This document shows, piece by piece, positions 12,536 through 22,818 of a stretch of DNA of 64,000 nt. The notes under the pieces were generated by a model. The model ran no database searches. It had not been told where the DNA came from and worked only from the letters and a program-made list of their open reading frames with translations. Origin of the DNA: Achatina immaculata (lineage: Eukaryota > Mollusca > Gastropoda > Stylommatophora > Achatinidae); NCBI GenBank assembly GCA_009760885.1, contig CM019693.1:46506751-46570750 (forward strand), read 5' to 3'. How positions within the stretch are numbered: the stretch's first letter is position 1; each line of letters begins with the position of its first letter. Made by a program: the position numbers and the translations under genes.

Positions 12536-13728
12536 AATCAACAAAGTTTTCCACAACCTTCTAGCCAGTTATACAAAGTTCTGTTCATTTCCACAGCCTT
12601 GTAGAATGTTCTAGAGAGGTCTGTTCATTTCCACAACCTTCTAGAAGGCTCTACAGAGTCTAGATGGTCCTACAGAGTTCTGTTTGTTCTATTGGACTAA
12701 GCATGGGCTTAATTGTCACCATTCAGCTTTGCGACCCTGAACACTATGGATTCAACACTGATCTCTGTAAATTTGGACATTTTATTTTTAACCACTTCTC
12801 TTCTTTCTCTCCCCCCCCCCCCTCATGCTGCTGGGGGGCAGTTGGATTTCAGTGGCATTGGGAGTGTCACTATTCGTCTCAACAACCCTGTAAACTATGG
12901 ATTCAACACTAATATTGGTCGTTTTTGATTATTTTTTACATGTCACCACATCCCTATGCCAATGGGCGCTGAACTTGGACTTAAACATCATCGGGATTGT
13001 CACTTTTCATCTCAGCAACACTGAAAACTATAGATTCAGCACATATCGGTTGTTTTCGATTAATATTACATGTCACTCCCATCCAACCCAGCCCCTACTC
13101 CCCTTCTCCCCCCCCCCCCATGCTGATAGGGGCTGAACTTGGATTTAAACAGCATCAGAGGTGTCCCTATTCATCTCATCGACCCCAAAAACTATGGATT
13201 CGACCACTAATATTGGCCATTTTCGATTATTTATAACTGTCACCCCCATCCCACTCCCCCCCCCATGCTGGGGGCTGAGCTTGGACCCCTATCCCACCCC
13301 TAGGGCCCCCCATACCGTTGAGTGCTGAACTTGGATTTAAATGGCGTTGGGAGTGCCACTATTCATCTCAGTGACCCCAAAACAAATTTGACACTGATAT
13401 CGTTCATTTTCAATTAATTTTACATGTCACCATGAACCATAGGGGTGATCTAACCCACACAGTACTTTGTCCAGATTGTAAGTCATATGTGTACCAAGTT
13501 TGGTTGAAATTGGCCCAACCGTTCCAGCATGACAGTGGAACATACATTCACTTTTGTGTATATAGATAGATTGTGTTGTGAAAATATTATCAGCTATAAC
13601 ATATTTTGAATATTTTATTTTAAATAGCTCAGTCTCTGTGAGTTTAATGTGACCTCTGTCTTGCTCAAACTTTGTCTAATGAGTTTTTGTTGATGTGTTA
13701 CATTAACCTTTCTTTGTTTCCTCTACAG

Positions 13729-13783
13729 CCTCAACATAGCCCCAGATGCCAAAAACAAATTGATAGAAGCCAACCCTTCCTCG
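13729..13783 (+). CDS. MTO1: MTO1 penultimate coding exon
   Basis: This 55-nt exon lies between TTTCCTCTACAG and GTAAGC. The first base completes the split codon of the exon at 3193-3289 (AG|C, Ser). It then reads LNIAPDAKNKLIEANPSS and ends in phase 0. In GidA/MTO1 this segment (SxEVREKLxxxRPxT) joins DLDY to the conserved IGxASRI motif, which is exactly what the next exon (18931) supplies. Intact, no stop. A 33-bp minisatellite begins only about 20 bp after the donor site. Confidence 0.85.
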
Positions 13784-13799
13784 GTAAGCTGTAACTAGA

Positions 13800-14270
13800 A
13801 AATGATTCTTTTTTATAAGCCATATCAAATTTTTTTTTATACAGACCATGTCAGGTTTGCACAATTTTCTGATATAGATCATATCGGTTTCCACAACCTT
13901 TTTGATATAGATCATATCAGATTCCACAACTTTTTTTACATAGATCATATTAGGTTCCACAATCTTTCTGACATAGATCATGTCAGGTTCCACAACTTTT
14001 TTGAATAGATCATATCAGGTTTCACAATTTTTTTTTTTTGGCTATGACTGTTTCATGTTCCAGAATTTATTTGATAGAAATCATTTCAGTTCTAAAACTT
14101 TTTTTTTTGTTGTATAGACCATATCAGTTCCACAATTTTTTTTTTAGTATAAACTGTATCAGTTCCAAAACTTTTTGTTCTAGGCCATACCAGGTTCCAG
14201 AACTTTTTTTAAATAGACCATATCAGGTTCTAGAGCTTTTCTGACCAATGTCATATCAAGTTCCAGTTTA
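13800..14270. repeat. Intronic minisatellite, about 33-38-bp unit
   Basis: About 13 degenerate units centred on GATCATATCAGGTTCCACAA followed by a T-run and ATA. Neighbouring copies differ in T-run length and in CATATC/CATGTC/CATATT variants. The array begins right beside the MTO1 donor at 13784. Short open frames here (13802-14008, and 13993-13703 on minus) are products of the repeat. Confidence 0.85.
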
Positions 14271-14284
14271 GAGCTTCAGTCTAA

Positions 14285-16905
14285 ATTCTCAAGATCTTAT
14301 CACAGTAATACTCTTTTGCTATTGTCAAACATTTGGAATAGAAACATTAGTCTCCCTCGCCTCTATCTATCAAGTGCCATGCCTGCTGGCATTGGCAGTC
14401 ATAACTCTCCACAACTGTCTGTTTTTACCTCTATGGGTTGTTCTAGTGTCCTCTTTCCATGCCACCTTGCCAGTCCATCCACTGTTGTAGCTCCCAAGAA
14501 CAATTATGCTTATTCAGAGTAATAGATTTGTCATGAACGACGTTAATGGATGTTCCTCTGGAACAGCCTCGTCCGGTAAGGCAGCTCACGAGCCACAGGT
14601 GAGGCCAGATCGTCATCAAGCTACTGGTGGCAAAACTAATAAGTTCAAAATAGCAACATGGAATGTTAGAATTTTATTCCATGCTGGAAAATTAGAAAAT
14701 GTAAGGGATGAAGATCAACATATTAGGAATGAGTGAAATTAGATGGACAGGTGCAGGGAAGATAAACTCTGATAAATATACAATAATATATTCAGGAAGT
14801 GAGAAACATGAACAAGGAGTAGGAATAATATTTCACAAACAGACAGCAAGGACAGTTGTAGGATATTTGAACATCTTGGCTCGAGTCCTGCTAGCCCAAC
14901 TGAAAGGATGACCAATAAACATAAATATTATACAAGTGTACACTCCAACATCTGAAAGTTCTGAAGATGTACAGCTATTTTATAATGACATAGAGACAGC
15001 CCTAAAACACACGAAGTCACATGAAGTTACTATAGTCATAGGAGATTTTAATGCCAGAGTTGGTAAAGGAAGAACTTCAGACATCGTTGGTGACTATGGA
15101 CTGGGGGAGAGGAATGACAGAAGTAGTAAATTAATTGAATGGGCAGGAATATATAGCATGGTTGTAGGAAACACCTGGTTTAAACAACATCCCCAAAGAC
15201 TGGCAATGTGATGCAGCCCAGACAAAAAGACTTTTAACCAGATAGACTACATCTTATTCAACCTACGATTCCGCAATGCATTACTGACAACAAAAACCAC
15301 GCCAGGAGCTGACTGCAATAGTGACCATGACCCACTCTGTGGAAAAATTAGAATAAAGCTAAAGAAAGCATTCAGAAAAGTGAGAAACATCAAACTGAAT
15401 ACAGAACTCCTTAAAAATGAACAAGAACTGTGAGAACAATACAACGTTACTATAACAAATAGATACAATGCAATAGCAAAGATAAATAGTGTAGATGAAC
15501 AATGGGCAATGTTAAGAGACTATCCCAAACTGTTAAAGAGATAATACCATCTAAAAAAGAAGCCCCTAAAAATAAATGGATGACAGATAACATCTTAGGA
15601 CTGATGGACAAGAGGAGGAGGAGTAAAAATAACCAAGAAAAATATAGCAAGATAAATAAAGAATTAAGACACAAATGCAGAGAAGCAAAGGAAATGTGGT
15701 TAAATGAACAGTGCAGACAGATAGAGGACTCTCATAATAAAGACAGCAAAAACATGCACAAACGAATTAGTGAACTTACAGGCAGGAAAACAAAATATAT
15801 TACAGGATGCCTGAAATCAAAAGAAGGTAAAATGTTAATGGGGAAAAGAAGACATTGTGGACAGAGTACATCGGTGAGCTATATGGAGGAGAAAGACCAG
15901 AATTAACACCAGATACTGAAAACTGTGATGGACCACCAATACTTGAAGATGAAATCATAGATGCCATCAAACACATGAAGAAAAGGAAAGCAAATGGGCC
16001 TGAAGACATCATTATAGACGGCAAAGACCTGAGAATTCTAAAACTTCTATACTGGCAGCAAGAAGCAGCAATTCGAGTTGAAAATAGAACTGGAAAATAT
16101 CAACCTATAAAACAAGGGGTGCCACAAGGATGTGTACTATATCTAGACCTTTTTTCTCTGTACAGCGAGAATATTCTAAGAATGATCATCACAGAACCAG
16201 GCATAAAAATTCAAGGATACAATATTAACAACCTTTGGTATGCTGACAACACAGTACTGATAGCTGAAAACCAACAAGACCTGCAAAATCTCTACAGCAG
16301 GTGCAGAAATTCAAATACCTTGGAGCAGTAATAACTTCAGATGGGAAATGCAGAACAGAAATTAGGAAAAGAATAGGCCAAGCAAAGACCGCATTTCAGA
16401 GAATGAGAAACATGTTAGCCAACACGTCCTTATCAATGAATGTTAGAAAATGAGACCTAAAATGCTATATTGAACATATCTTGTTATATGGAAGTGAATC
16501 ATAGACAATAGGCAGGTCTGCACAAAAATCATTGGAAGCAGCAGAAATGTGGTTTATTAGAAGAATGTTGTGAATCCCCTGGACAGCAAAAATAACTAAT
16601 GAAGAATATATGAGAAGAGCTGAAGAGACAAAAATCTTGTCAAAAAGAGAAAGACAATGTACTTTCATAGGACATGCAATGAGAAGAGGGGGCATTGAAA
16701 ATATTGTAACAACAGGAAAAATAGAAGGAAGAAGATCAAGAGGAAGACCAAGAGAAATGATACTGGACAGTCTGACAGGAGGGTGTGAGAGGAGATCACC
16801 AACTGAGCTGATGGCCTACATGAAGGATCATGTACTCTGGAGAAGCATAATAGCCAACGCCAGTCGGCATGGCACCTGATGATGATGATGATGATGATAG
16901 TGATT
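14285..16905 (+). mobile_element. Family C RTE LINE (BovB-like), internally deleted, (GAT)n tail
   Basis: It opens with a short 5' region (14316-14590). The endonuclease is at 14640-15345: FKIATWNVRILFHAGK, ILGMSEIRWTG, VIGDFNARVGKG, FNQIDYILF and a final NSDHDPL. A linker follows (15500-15840), then RT at 15855-16330 with KQGVPQGCVL and LWYADNTVL (YADD has become YADN). Between DGKDLRILKLLYWQQEA and RVENRTGK the RT fingers are missing, so it is internally deleted. The C-terminal part (16340-16875) has RRGGIENIV, a RSRGRPREM stretch and SIIANASRHGT, then the tail (GAT)n at 16878-16898. This layout is that of the RTE clade. Stops and the YADN change make it inactive. Confidence 0.85.
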
Positions 16906-16959
16906 TGTTGCACAAAATACTTTTTGTCATTTGGTACATTATGTTATCTTGGTTATTCT

Positions 16960-17335
16960 GCTCTTTATCTCCATTAGGCATCTCCTATCAAACATCAGGA
17001 TTGTTCTACTTGAACTTGTCTACCTGCTTTAATATGGTGCCATCTGTTATTTTGCATTTAAGGATTTCTCTTTTCTTGGAGATAGGACAGTAACTTCAAT
17101 TTTCTTCTCATTCATCCTGTGTCATTTTCTTTTGCATTCGCTTTATCACTATATCCAATAGTTCTAGTAGTTCTTTTTCTCTTCTTGCTATTAAGACTGT
17201 GTCATCAGCATATCTCAAGTTGTTGAAATTGTTATATTCACATACTACTATTCCAGGTAGTTCTTTCATATGTGTCATGTTTTTGCTGTAGAGGGAAAAT
17301 GGGTCATGTGGTGACACGCATCCTTAGTGCATACA
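16960..17335 (-). mobile_element. RTE-type RT fragment
   Basis: The minus strand reads NNLRYADDTVLIARREKELLE (part, 17317-17108), including an intact YADD box and the DPFSLYSKN segment before it, then KITDGTILKQVDKFK near 17040. It is a short palm-to-thumb piece of an RTE-like LINE, close to but distinct from family C. No tail or TSD was identified. Confidence 0.7.
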
Positions 17336-17586
17336 AATTTTTAATTTTGAAGTGGATAGGAAATGAAAATGTGGTATGATTCACTTTTCCATTCACATGT
17401 CTTTAGTATGCCATAAACTACATAAAAAAAGTGGAATATAAAATATATAGTTTAGAAGTTATGTGAATTCTTTTTCTGAAAATGAAAAGTGAGAATGGAA
17501 GAAAAGAAAGAAAAAAAAACTTGTGTGAAGCCATAAAATTCTCTTCAAAGATTTTTTAGCAGTCGGTTATTGATGGTTGAAAAATA
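17336..17586. other. Unassigned intronic sequence
   Basis: AT-rich intronic sequence between an RTE fragment and mariner D. No reading frame, tandem repeat or element end was recognised. Confidence 0.5.
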
Positions 17587-18750
17587 TGTGATGTGTCTAA
17601 AAATTTCGGTGAATGGTATCGGAAAACAAACAGAAGATACAAACAAATTACCTTTATTGGCCCTCAAAATAATCACCATCCTTCACAACACACTTTTGCC
17701 AACATTCATAAAGCTTCTGGAAACTGTCAGCAAAGGCCTATTTAGGAATCTGTCACTGAACCACTGTCACACGTTCTTGAAGTTGCTGCCATGTCCACAA
17801 AACGTGCACCTTTCATGATGCTTTTCAGGAAGTCCACAGGCACCAGATCAGGGAAGTACAGTGGATGATTGAGAATAGGTATGCCACGCTGAGCCAAGAA
17901 TTAGCATGCATGGATCATGTCTGTGTTTCTGCTTGTTGACAGCCGACCCGAACGTGGCTCATCCTCGCTCATTTCCATCCCGTTATGACAGCATTTGAAC
18001 CATTCGTAACATATTTTGTGCTCATGGCTTCCATCCCATACACTTGCACCAACATTTCATGTATCTCCGTCACCATTTTCCCCAATTTATAACAGAAATT
18101 GATGTTCACTCATTGCTCCATTGCACTGTGACCTTACTTCTCATACTGACTACGTTTGACTGCCCCCTGCTATATTGAACCTATCTGGTTATATGGAAGT
18201 GAATCATGGACAATAGTTAAGTCTGCACAAAAATCATTGGAAGCAGCAGAAATGTGGTTTATTAGAAGAATGTTGCGAATCCCCTGGACAGCAAAAATAA
18301 CTAATGAAGAATGTATGAGAAGAGCTGGAGAGACAAAAAAACCTTGTCAAAAAGATAAGAGAGAGACAATGTACTTTCATAGGACATGCAATGAGAAGAG
18401 GGGGCATTGAAAATATTGTAACAACAGGAAAAATAGAAGGAAGAAGATCAAGAGGAAGACCAAGAGAAATGATACTGCACAGTCTGACAGGATGGTGTGA
18501 GAGGAGATCACCAACTGAACTGATGGCCTGCATGAAGGATCGGGTACTCCGGAGAAGCATAATAGCCAACGCCAGTCGGCATGGCACCTGATGATGATGA
18601 TGACCGGGTTTACCCTGTTGGTAATGTGTACTCCAGGCTAGGTGACGGTTCTCGGTGTGTCTCTGGATAACCATGTGCATGGCCACGCACCTAGCCCATG
18701 TTGCCATTGAGATATCAGACTATTCACCAAACTTTTAGACACGCCTCATT
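17587..18750 (-). mobile_element. Mariner D: internally deleted mariner with TIRs, interrupted by family C
   Basis: Inverted termini: the left reads TGTGATGTGTCTAAAAATTT and the reverse complement of the right reads AATGAGGCGTGTCTAAAAGT, each next to TA (17585-17586, 18751-18752). The transposase begins near 18120 (KFCYKLGKTVTEIHEMLVQV), runs through the first helix-turn-helix and DEPRSGRLSTSRN, then jumps to LAQRGIPILNHPLYFPDL and KSIMKGARF and ends KDGDYFEGQ. The jump removes the second helix-turn-helix and the first two catalytic Asp motifs, so it is a non-autonomous deletion derivative. A family C tail fragment (18170-18603) sits in its 5' untranslated part. It ends about 180 bp before the last MTO1 exon. 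Confidence 0.85.
18170..18603 (+). mobile_element. Family C RTE 3' fragment nested in mariner D
   Basis: The + strand reads YGSESWTIVKSAQKSLEAAE, RRMLRIPWTAKITNEECM, RRGGIENIVTTGKIE and RSRGRPREM, and ends SIIANASRHGT-stop followed by (GAT)n at 18590-18602. It is the same C-terminal block as 16470-16900 and the minus-strand copy at 63517-64000. Mariner D sequence resumes on both sides, so this insertion is younger than the mariner. Confidence 0.85.
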
Positions 18751-18930
18751 TATATACTGGCACACTGAGCAACCATAAATGGGAAACAACAGGGACATGT
18801 GGAAGGTAGGTGACACAGTTCTTTCAGATATGTCAGCATAGAAATCAACCACTTTTCAGAAAGGAACTGTGGATGAAGCAACACTTTTTTGACTTACTGG
18901 TTAATAAAACCAACCATTTCCATCAAACAG

Positions 18931-19047
18931 ATTGGAGCTGCAAGTCGCATCCCAGGGGTCACACCAGCAGCCATTGCCATCCTCTTCAAGCAGGTCAAAA
19001 ACTCATCCTACTCCAGAAAGCATATGAGCAGTACTGATGCAAAGTAA
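18931..19047 (+). CDS. MTO1: MTO1 terminal coding exon with stop
   Basis: The acceptor CCATCAAACAG precedes IGAASRIPGVTPAAIAILFK, then QVKNSSYSRKHMSSTDAK and TAA. The IG(A/Q)ASRIxGxTPAAI block is the best-conserved C-terminal signature of GidA/MnmG/MTO1, where the C-terminal helical domain contacts the MnmE/GTPBP3 partner and tRNA (established knowledge). The phase-0 start fits the phase-0 end of exon 13729-13783. The acceptor, motif, stop and phase together make this the true gene end despite 5.1 kb of transposons before it. Confidence 0.92.
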   Translation: MGAASRIPGVTPAAIAILFKQVKNSSYSRKHMSSTDAK

Positions 19048-19240
19048 AGACATGAACATCTCATGTGCATGTCTCTGTGCTCATATTTTTATATGTGAGT
19101 ATCATTGTTTGTACACACATTTAATCTTTTTTTTTTGTAAGTACATCAGGTCAACTTTGTTTATCTTAAAGTATATTGATATACATTGGCTTGCAGATAC
19201 TAACCATGTAGTCAGTGTCAGAATTGGACCAGCTTGATGG
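19048..19240 (+). other. MTO1 3' untranslated region (probable)
   Basis: Sequence after the MTO1 stop with no coding potential and a T-run near 19128-19138. No canonical AATAAA was seen before LINE-like sequence starts near 19240, so the cleavage site is unknown. Confidence 0.45.
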
Positions 19241-20094
19241 ATGGGACAGCTGTGTCTTATACACCATTATAGTATGCTGACAGGACAGAGTCTTGATTGT
19301 TCAGTAACTGGAGGAAGAAATGGACCACATAACAGCCTACTGCAGTTTCCTTAGAGCAGTGGCCAACCTTTCAAAAGCAGCTGTGATATGGTTCTCACAA
19401 ATAATCGTGTGAACAAGCCAGTGCCTGTAGTAAGATTCTATGGTGACCAGAGTTCCCTCTTAGCTGCACTAGTATGCAATACACACAGATTTTTAGAACT
19501 TAGCACATAAATGTTTGGTTCAGCATACAGGAATGTTATATATTGATGAAATTTGTTACTGATTTCCATGCAACTTTAATGCCAGTAGTTTTTTTGTTGG
19601 AGTTATCTCCCTAAAAACACTGAAGAAAATCCTGATGTCAAGAGCCGAACACATATGGGCATGATCCGAGTGTAATGAGGACCAGCAACAGAGCTAGGCC
19701 CTTCTTTACAGTTAAGGTTCTTTTGACTGTCAGTGTAGAATTTTTACTCACAGCATTCTACACCTTAGAGGAGACATTACTGAACAAACCATTTGAATGA
19801 AGTATCTAGGCATAAAATCTGATTGCACCTTAGGATTCAAAGAGCATGCAGACTGCAACAAAGCCAAGAACATTTCATCTGCAAAAAAATTTGTGACAAC
19901 AGCAAACCTTAAATAATGGCTGCTTACTCTGCTACATCATAGGTTAGTTCTTTCTTTGAGAGTAATGCATTTGCAGTCCTAACACTCAGCCCCACACATT
20001 CACAATGACTTGTTGAAACAGAGAGCAAGGAAGTGTATATTATACTTAAATACGCCACACTTTTTTTCCATGCACAGTAAAATCAAATTGTCTA
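19240..20094 (+). mobile_element. Decayed Jockey/I-like LINE RT remnant
   Basis: Broken + readings include a thumb-type segment (KYLGIKSDCTLGFKEHADCN) near 19800-19860 and LLKQRARKCILYLNTPH near 20010-20055. YLGxxxDxxLxFxxH is the standard block after the RT palm in Jockey/I-type LINEs. Earlier pieces near 19310-19400 look like the region before it. Many stops. The frame runs into the 33-bp array without a visible boundary. Confidence 0.55.
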
Positions 20095-22495
20095 GGACAC
20101 AAGCCTGCCTCAAGATAAGTGCAGGTTGGGCACAAACCTATCTCAAGATAAGTGTAGGTTGGGCACCAACCTACCTCAAGATAAGCGCAGATTGGGCACA
20201 AACCTACCTCAAGATAAGTGCAGATTGGGCACAAACCTACCTCAAGATAAGTGCAGATTGGGCACAAACCTATTTCAAGATAAGTGCAGATTTGGCACAA
20301 ACCTACCTCAAGATAAATGCAGATTGGACACACTCCTGCCTCAAGATAAGTGCAGATTGGACACAAGCCTACCTCAAGTTAAGTGCAGACAAGGCACAAG
20401 CCTGCCTAAAGATAAGTGCAGACAAAGCACAAGCCTACCTCAAGATAAGTGCAGACAAAGCACAAGCCTACCTAAAGATAAGTGCAGACAAGACACAAGG
20501 CTACCTAAAGATAAGTGCATACAAGGCACAAGCCTACCTAAAGATAAGTGCTGATTGGGAACAAGCCTACCTAAAGATAAGTGGAAACAAGCCACAAGCC
20601 TACCTAAAGATAAGTGCAGACAAAGCACAAGCCTACCTAAAGATAAGTGCAGACAAGGGACAAGCCTACCTAAAGATAAATGCAGACAAGGCACAAGCCT
20701 ACCTAAAGATAAGTGCAGACAAAGCACAAGCCTACTTCAAGATAAGTGCAGACAAAGCACAAGCCTACCTAAAGATAAGTGCAGACAAGGCATAAGCCTA
20801 CCTAAAGATAAGTGCATACAAGGCACAAGCCTACCTAAAGATAAGTGCAGACAAGGCACAAGGCTACCTAAAGATAAGTGCAGATTGGGCACAAGCTTAC
20901 CTAAAGATAAGTGCAGACAAGGCACAAGCCTATCTCAAGATAAGTGCAGACAAGGCACAAGCCTACCTAAAGATAAGTGCAGATTGGGCACAAGCCTACC
21001 TAAAGATAAGTGCAGACAAGGCACAGGCCTTCCTAAAGATAAGTGCAGACAAGGCACAGGCCTTCCTAAAGATAAGTGCATACAAGGCACAGGCCTTCCT
21101 AAAGATAAGTGCAGATTGGGCACAGGCCTTCCTAAAGATAAGTGCAGACAAGGCACAGGCCTTCCTAAAGATAAGTGCAGACAAGGCACAGGCCTTCCTA
21201 AAGATAAGTGCATACAAGGCACAGGCCTTCCTAAAGATAAGTGCAGACAAGGCACAGGCCTTCCTAAAGATAAGTGCATACAAGGCACAGGCCTTCCTAA
21301 AGATAAGTGCAGATTGGGCACAGGCCTACCTAAAGATAAGTGCAGATTGGGCACAGGCCTTCCTAAAGATAAGTGCAGACAAGGCACAGGCCTTCCTAAA
21401 GATAAGTGCAGACAAGGCACAGGCCTTCCTAAAGATAAGTGCAGACAAGGCACAGGCCTTCCTAAAGATAAGTGCAGACAAGGCACAGGCCTTCCTAAAG
21501 ATAAGTGCATACAAGGCACAGGCCTTCCTAAAGATAAGTGCATACAAGGCACAGGCCTTCCTAAAGATAAGTGCAGATTGGGCACAGGCCTTCCTAAAGA
21601 TAAGTGCAGATTGGGCACAGGCCTTCCTAAAGATAAGTGCAGATTGGGCACAGGCCTTCCTAAAGATAAGTGCAGATTGGGCACAGGCCTTCCTAAAGAT
21701 AAGTGCAGATTGGGCACAGGCCTTCCTAAAGATAAGTGCAGACAAGGCACAGGCCTTCCTAAAGATAAGTGCAGACAAGGCACAGGCCTTCCTAAAGATA
21801 AGTGCAGACAAGGCACAGGCCTTCCTAAAGATAAGTGCAGATTGGGCACAGGCCTTCCTAAAGATAAGTGCAGATTGGGCACAGGCCTACCTAAAGATAA
21901 GTGCAGATTGGGCACAGGCCTTCCTAAAGATAAGTGCAGACAAGGCACAGGCCTTCCTAAAGATAAGTGCAGACAAGGCACAGGCCTTCCTATAGATAAG
22001 TGCAGACAAGGCACAGGCCTTCCTAAAGATAAGTGCAGACAAGGCACAGGCCTTCCTAAAGATAAGTGCAGACAAGGCACAGGCCTTCCTAAAGATAAGT
22101 GCAGACAAGGCACAGGCCTTCCTAAAGATAAGTGCAGACAAGGCACAGGCCTTCCTAAAGATAAGTGCAGACAGGGCACAGGCCTTCCTAAAGATAAGTG
22201 CAGATTGGGCACAGGCCTTCCTAAAGATAAGTGCAGATTGGGCACAGGCCTTCCTAAAGATAAGTGCAGATTGGGCACAGGCCTTCCTAAAGATAAGTGC
22301 AGACAAGGCACAGACCTACCTCTAGATAAATGCAGACAAGGCAAAAGCTTGCTTCAGGATAAATGCAGACAAAACACAAGCCTGCCTCTAGATAGGAGCA
22401 GACAATGCACAAGTTTACCTCAGGGTAAGTGCAGACAAAGAACAAGTCTGCCTTATGATAAATACAGACCAGACATAAGTCTGCCTTAAGATAAA
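20095..22495. repeat. 33-bp minisatellite array, about 72 copies
   Basis: The unit is GACAAGGCACAGGCCTTCCT plus AAAGATAAGTGCA. Because 33 is a multiple of 3 and units lack stops in several frames, long frames appear: + at 20555-22489 (11-residue repeat LPKDKCRQGTG), + at 20010-20795 (KAQAYLKISAD), minus at 22344-20935 (RPVPCLHLSLG) and others. Variants alternate at GACAAGG/GATTGGG/CATACAAGG. Left-edge units carry CCTACCTCAAG, the middle CCTACCTAAAG, the right CCTTCCTAAAG. There is no splice or promoter support for translation; I read it as non-coding. Confidence 0.9.
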
Positions 22496-22818
22496 TGCAA
22501 ATAGGGACTCCTACTTGATAATGAACTCCATGATATCCTAATAATATAGTTCCTAGACTGATTGAATACCTGCACCACCAACTTCAAAGTGTCTTTGTAA
22601 TAGTACACTTGACAGAAGATGCAAAGAACATTCTTTTCATAGTAGATATTGAGGCAAAACATTAATCAAGGGGGGAAAAAAGGACAGTTTATACGGATGA
22701 GTCAGTATTTCATGGCAAGAGGCATGTCTGGACCTTCAAAGAAGCTAGTGTTGCTTTTGCTGTAACAACATGTGTCATGACATTGAAAATCATGGTAGTG
22801 GCAAAAGCTTTGAGCTGG
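22496..22818 (+). mobile_element. LINE-like remnant between two arrays, possible RNase H trace
   Basis: After the array the + strand reads, around 22683-22760, RTVYTDESVFHGKRHVWTF, resembling the YTDxS start of a retroelement RNase H, then KALSWLR near 22805. It is compatible with continuation of the LINE at 19240-20094. The match is short, so the assignment is tentative. The final part supplies sequence that recurs as spacer in the following array. Confidence 0.4.

Larger units (their letters stand above)
10985..13571 (+). repeat. Composite repeat element, interrupted by a family A LINE; tandem units at 12690-13440
   Basis: The left edge reads ACTAGCTAATTACCTGGC and the right edge contains TACCAAGTTTGGTTGAAA and ends near TGTGTATATAGATAG. 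The two edges resemble paired ends of a dispersed invertebrate repeat (from memory, not searched). The middle at 12690-13440 is about five diverged tandem units of 130-180 bp, each with a variant of ACTATGGATTCAACACTAAT. C-rich tracts (such as 12811-12822 and 13107-13118) separate units. A separate short repeat, TTCCACAACCTTCTAG, recurs at 12550-12660. No coding potential. It lies in the MTO1 intron just before exon 13729. Confidence 0.5.

Noticed and set aside
20555..22489. 644-residue + frame (and the 469-residue minus frame) as a repetitive protein gene
   Set aside because: A 33-bp tandem repeat without stops opens many frames on both strands. No splice, start context or homology favours one frame.
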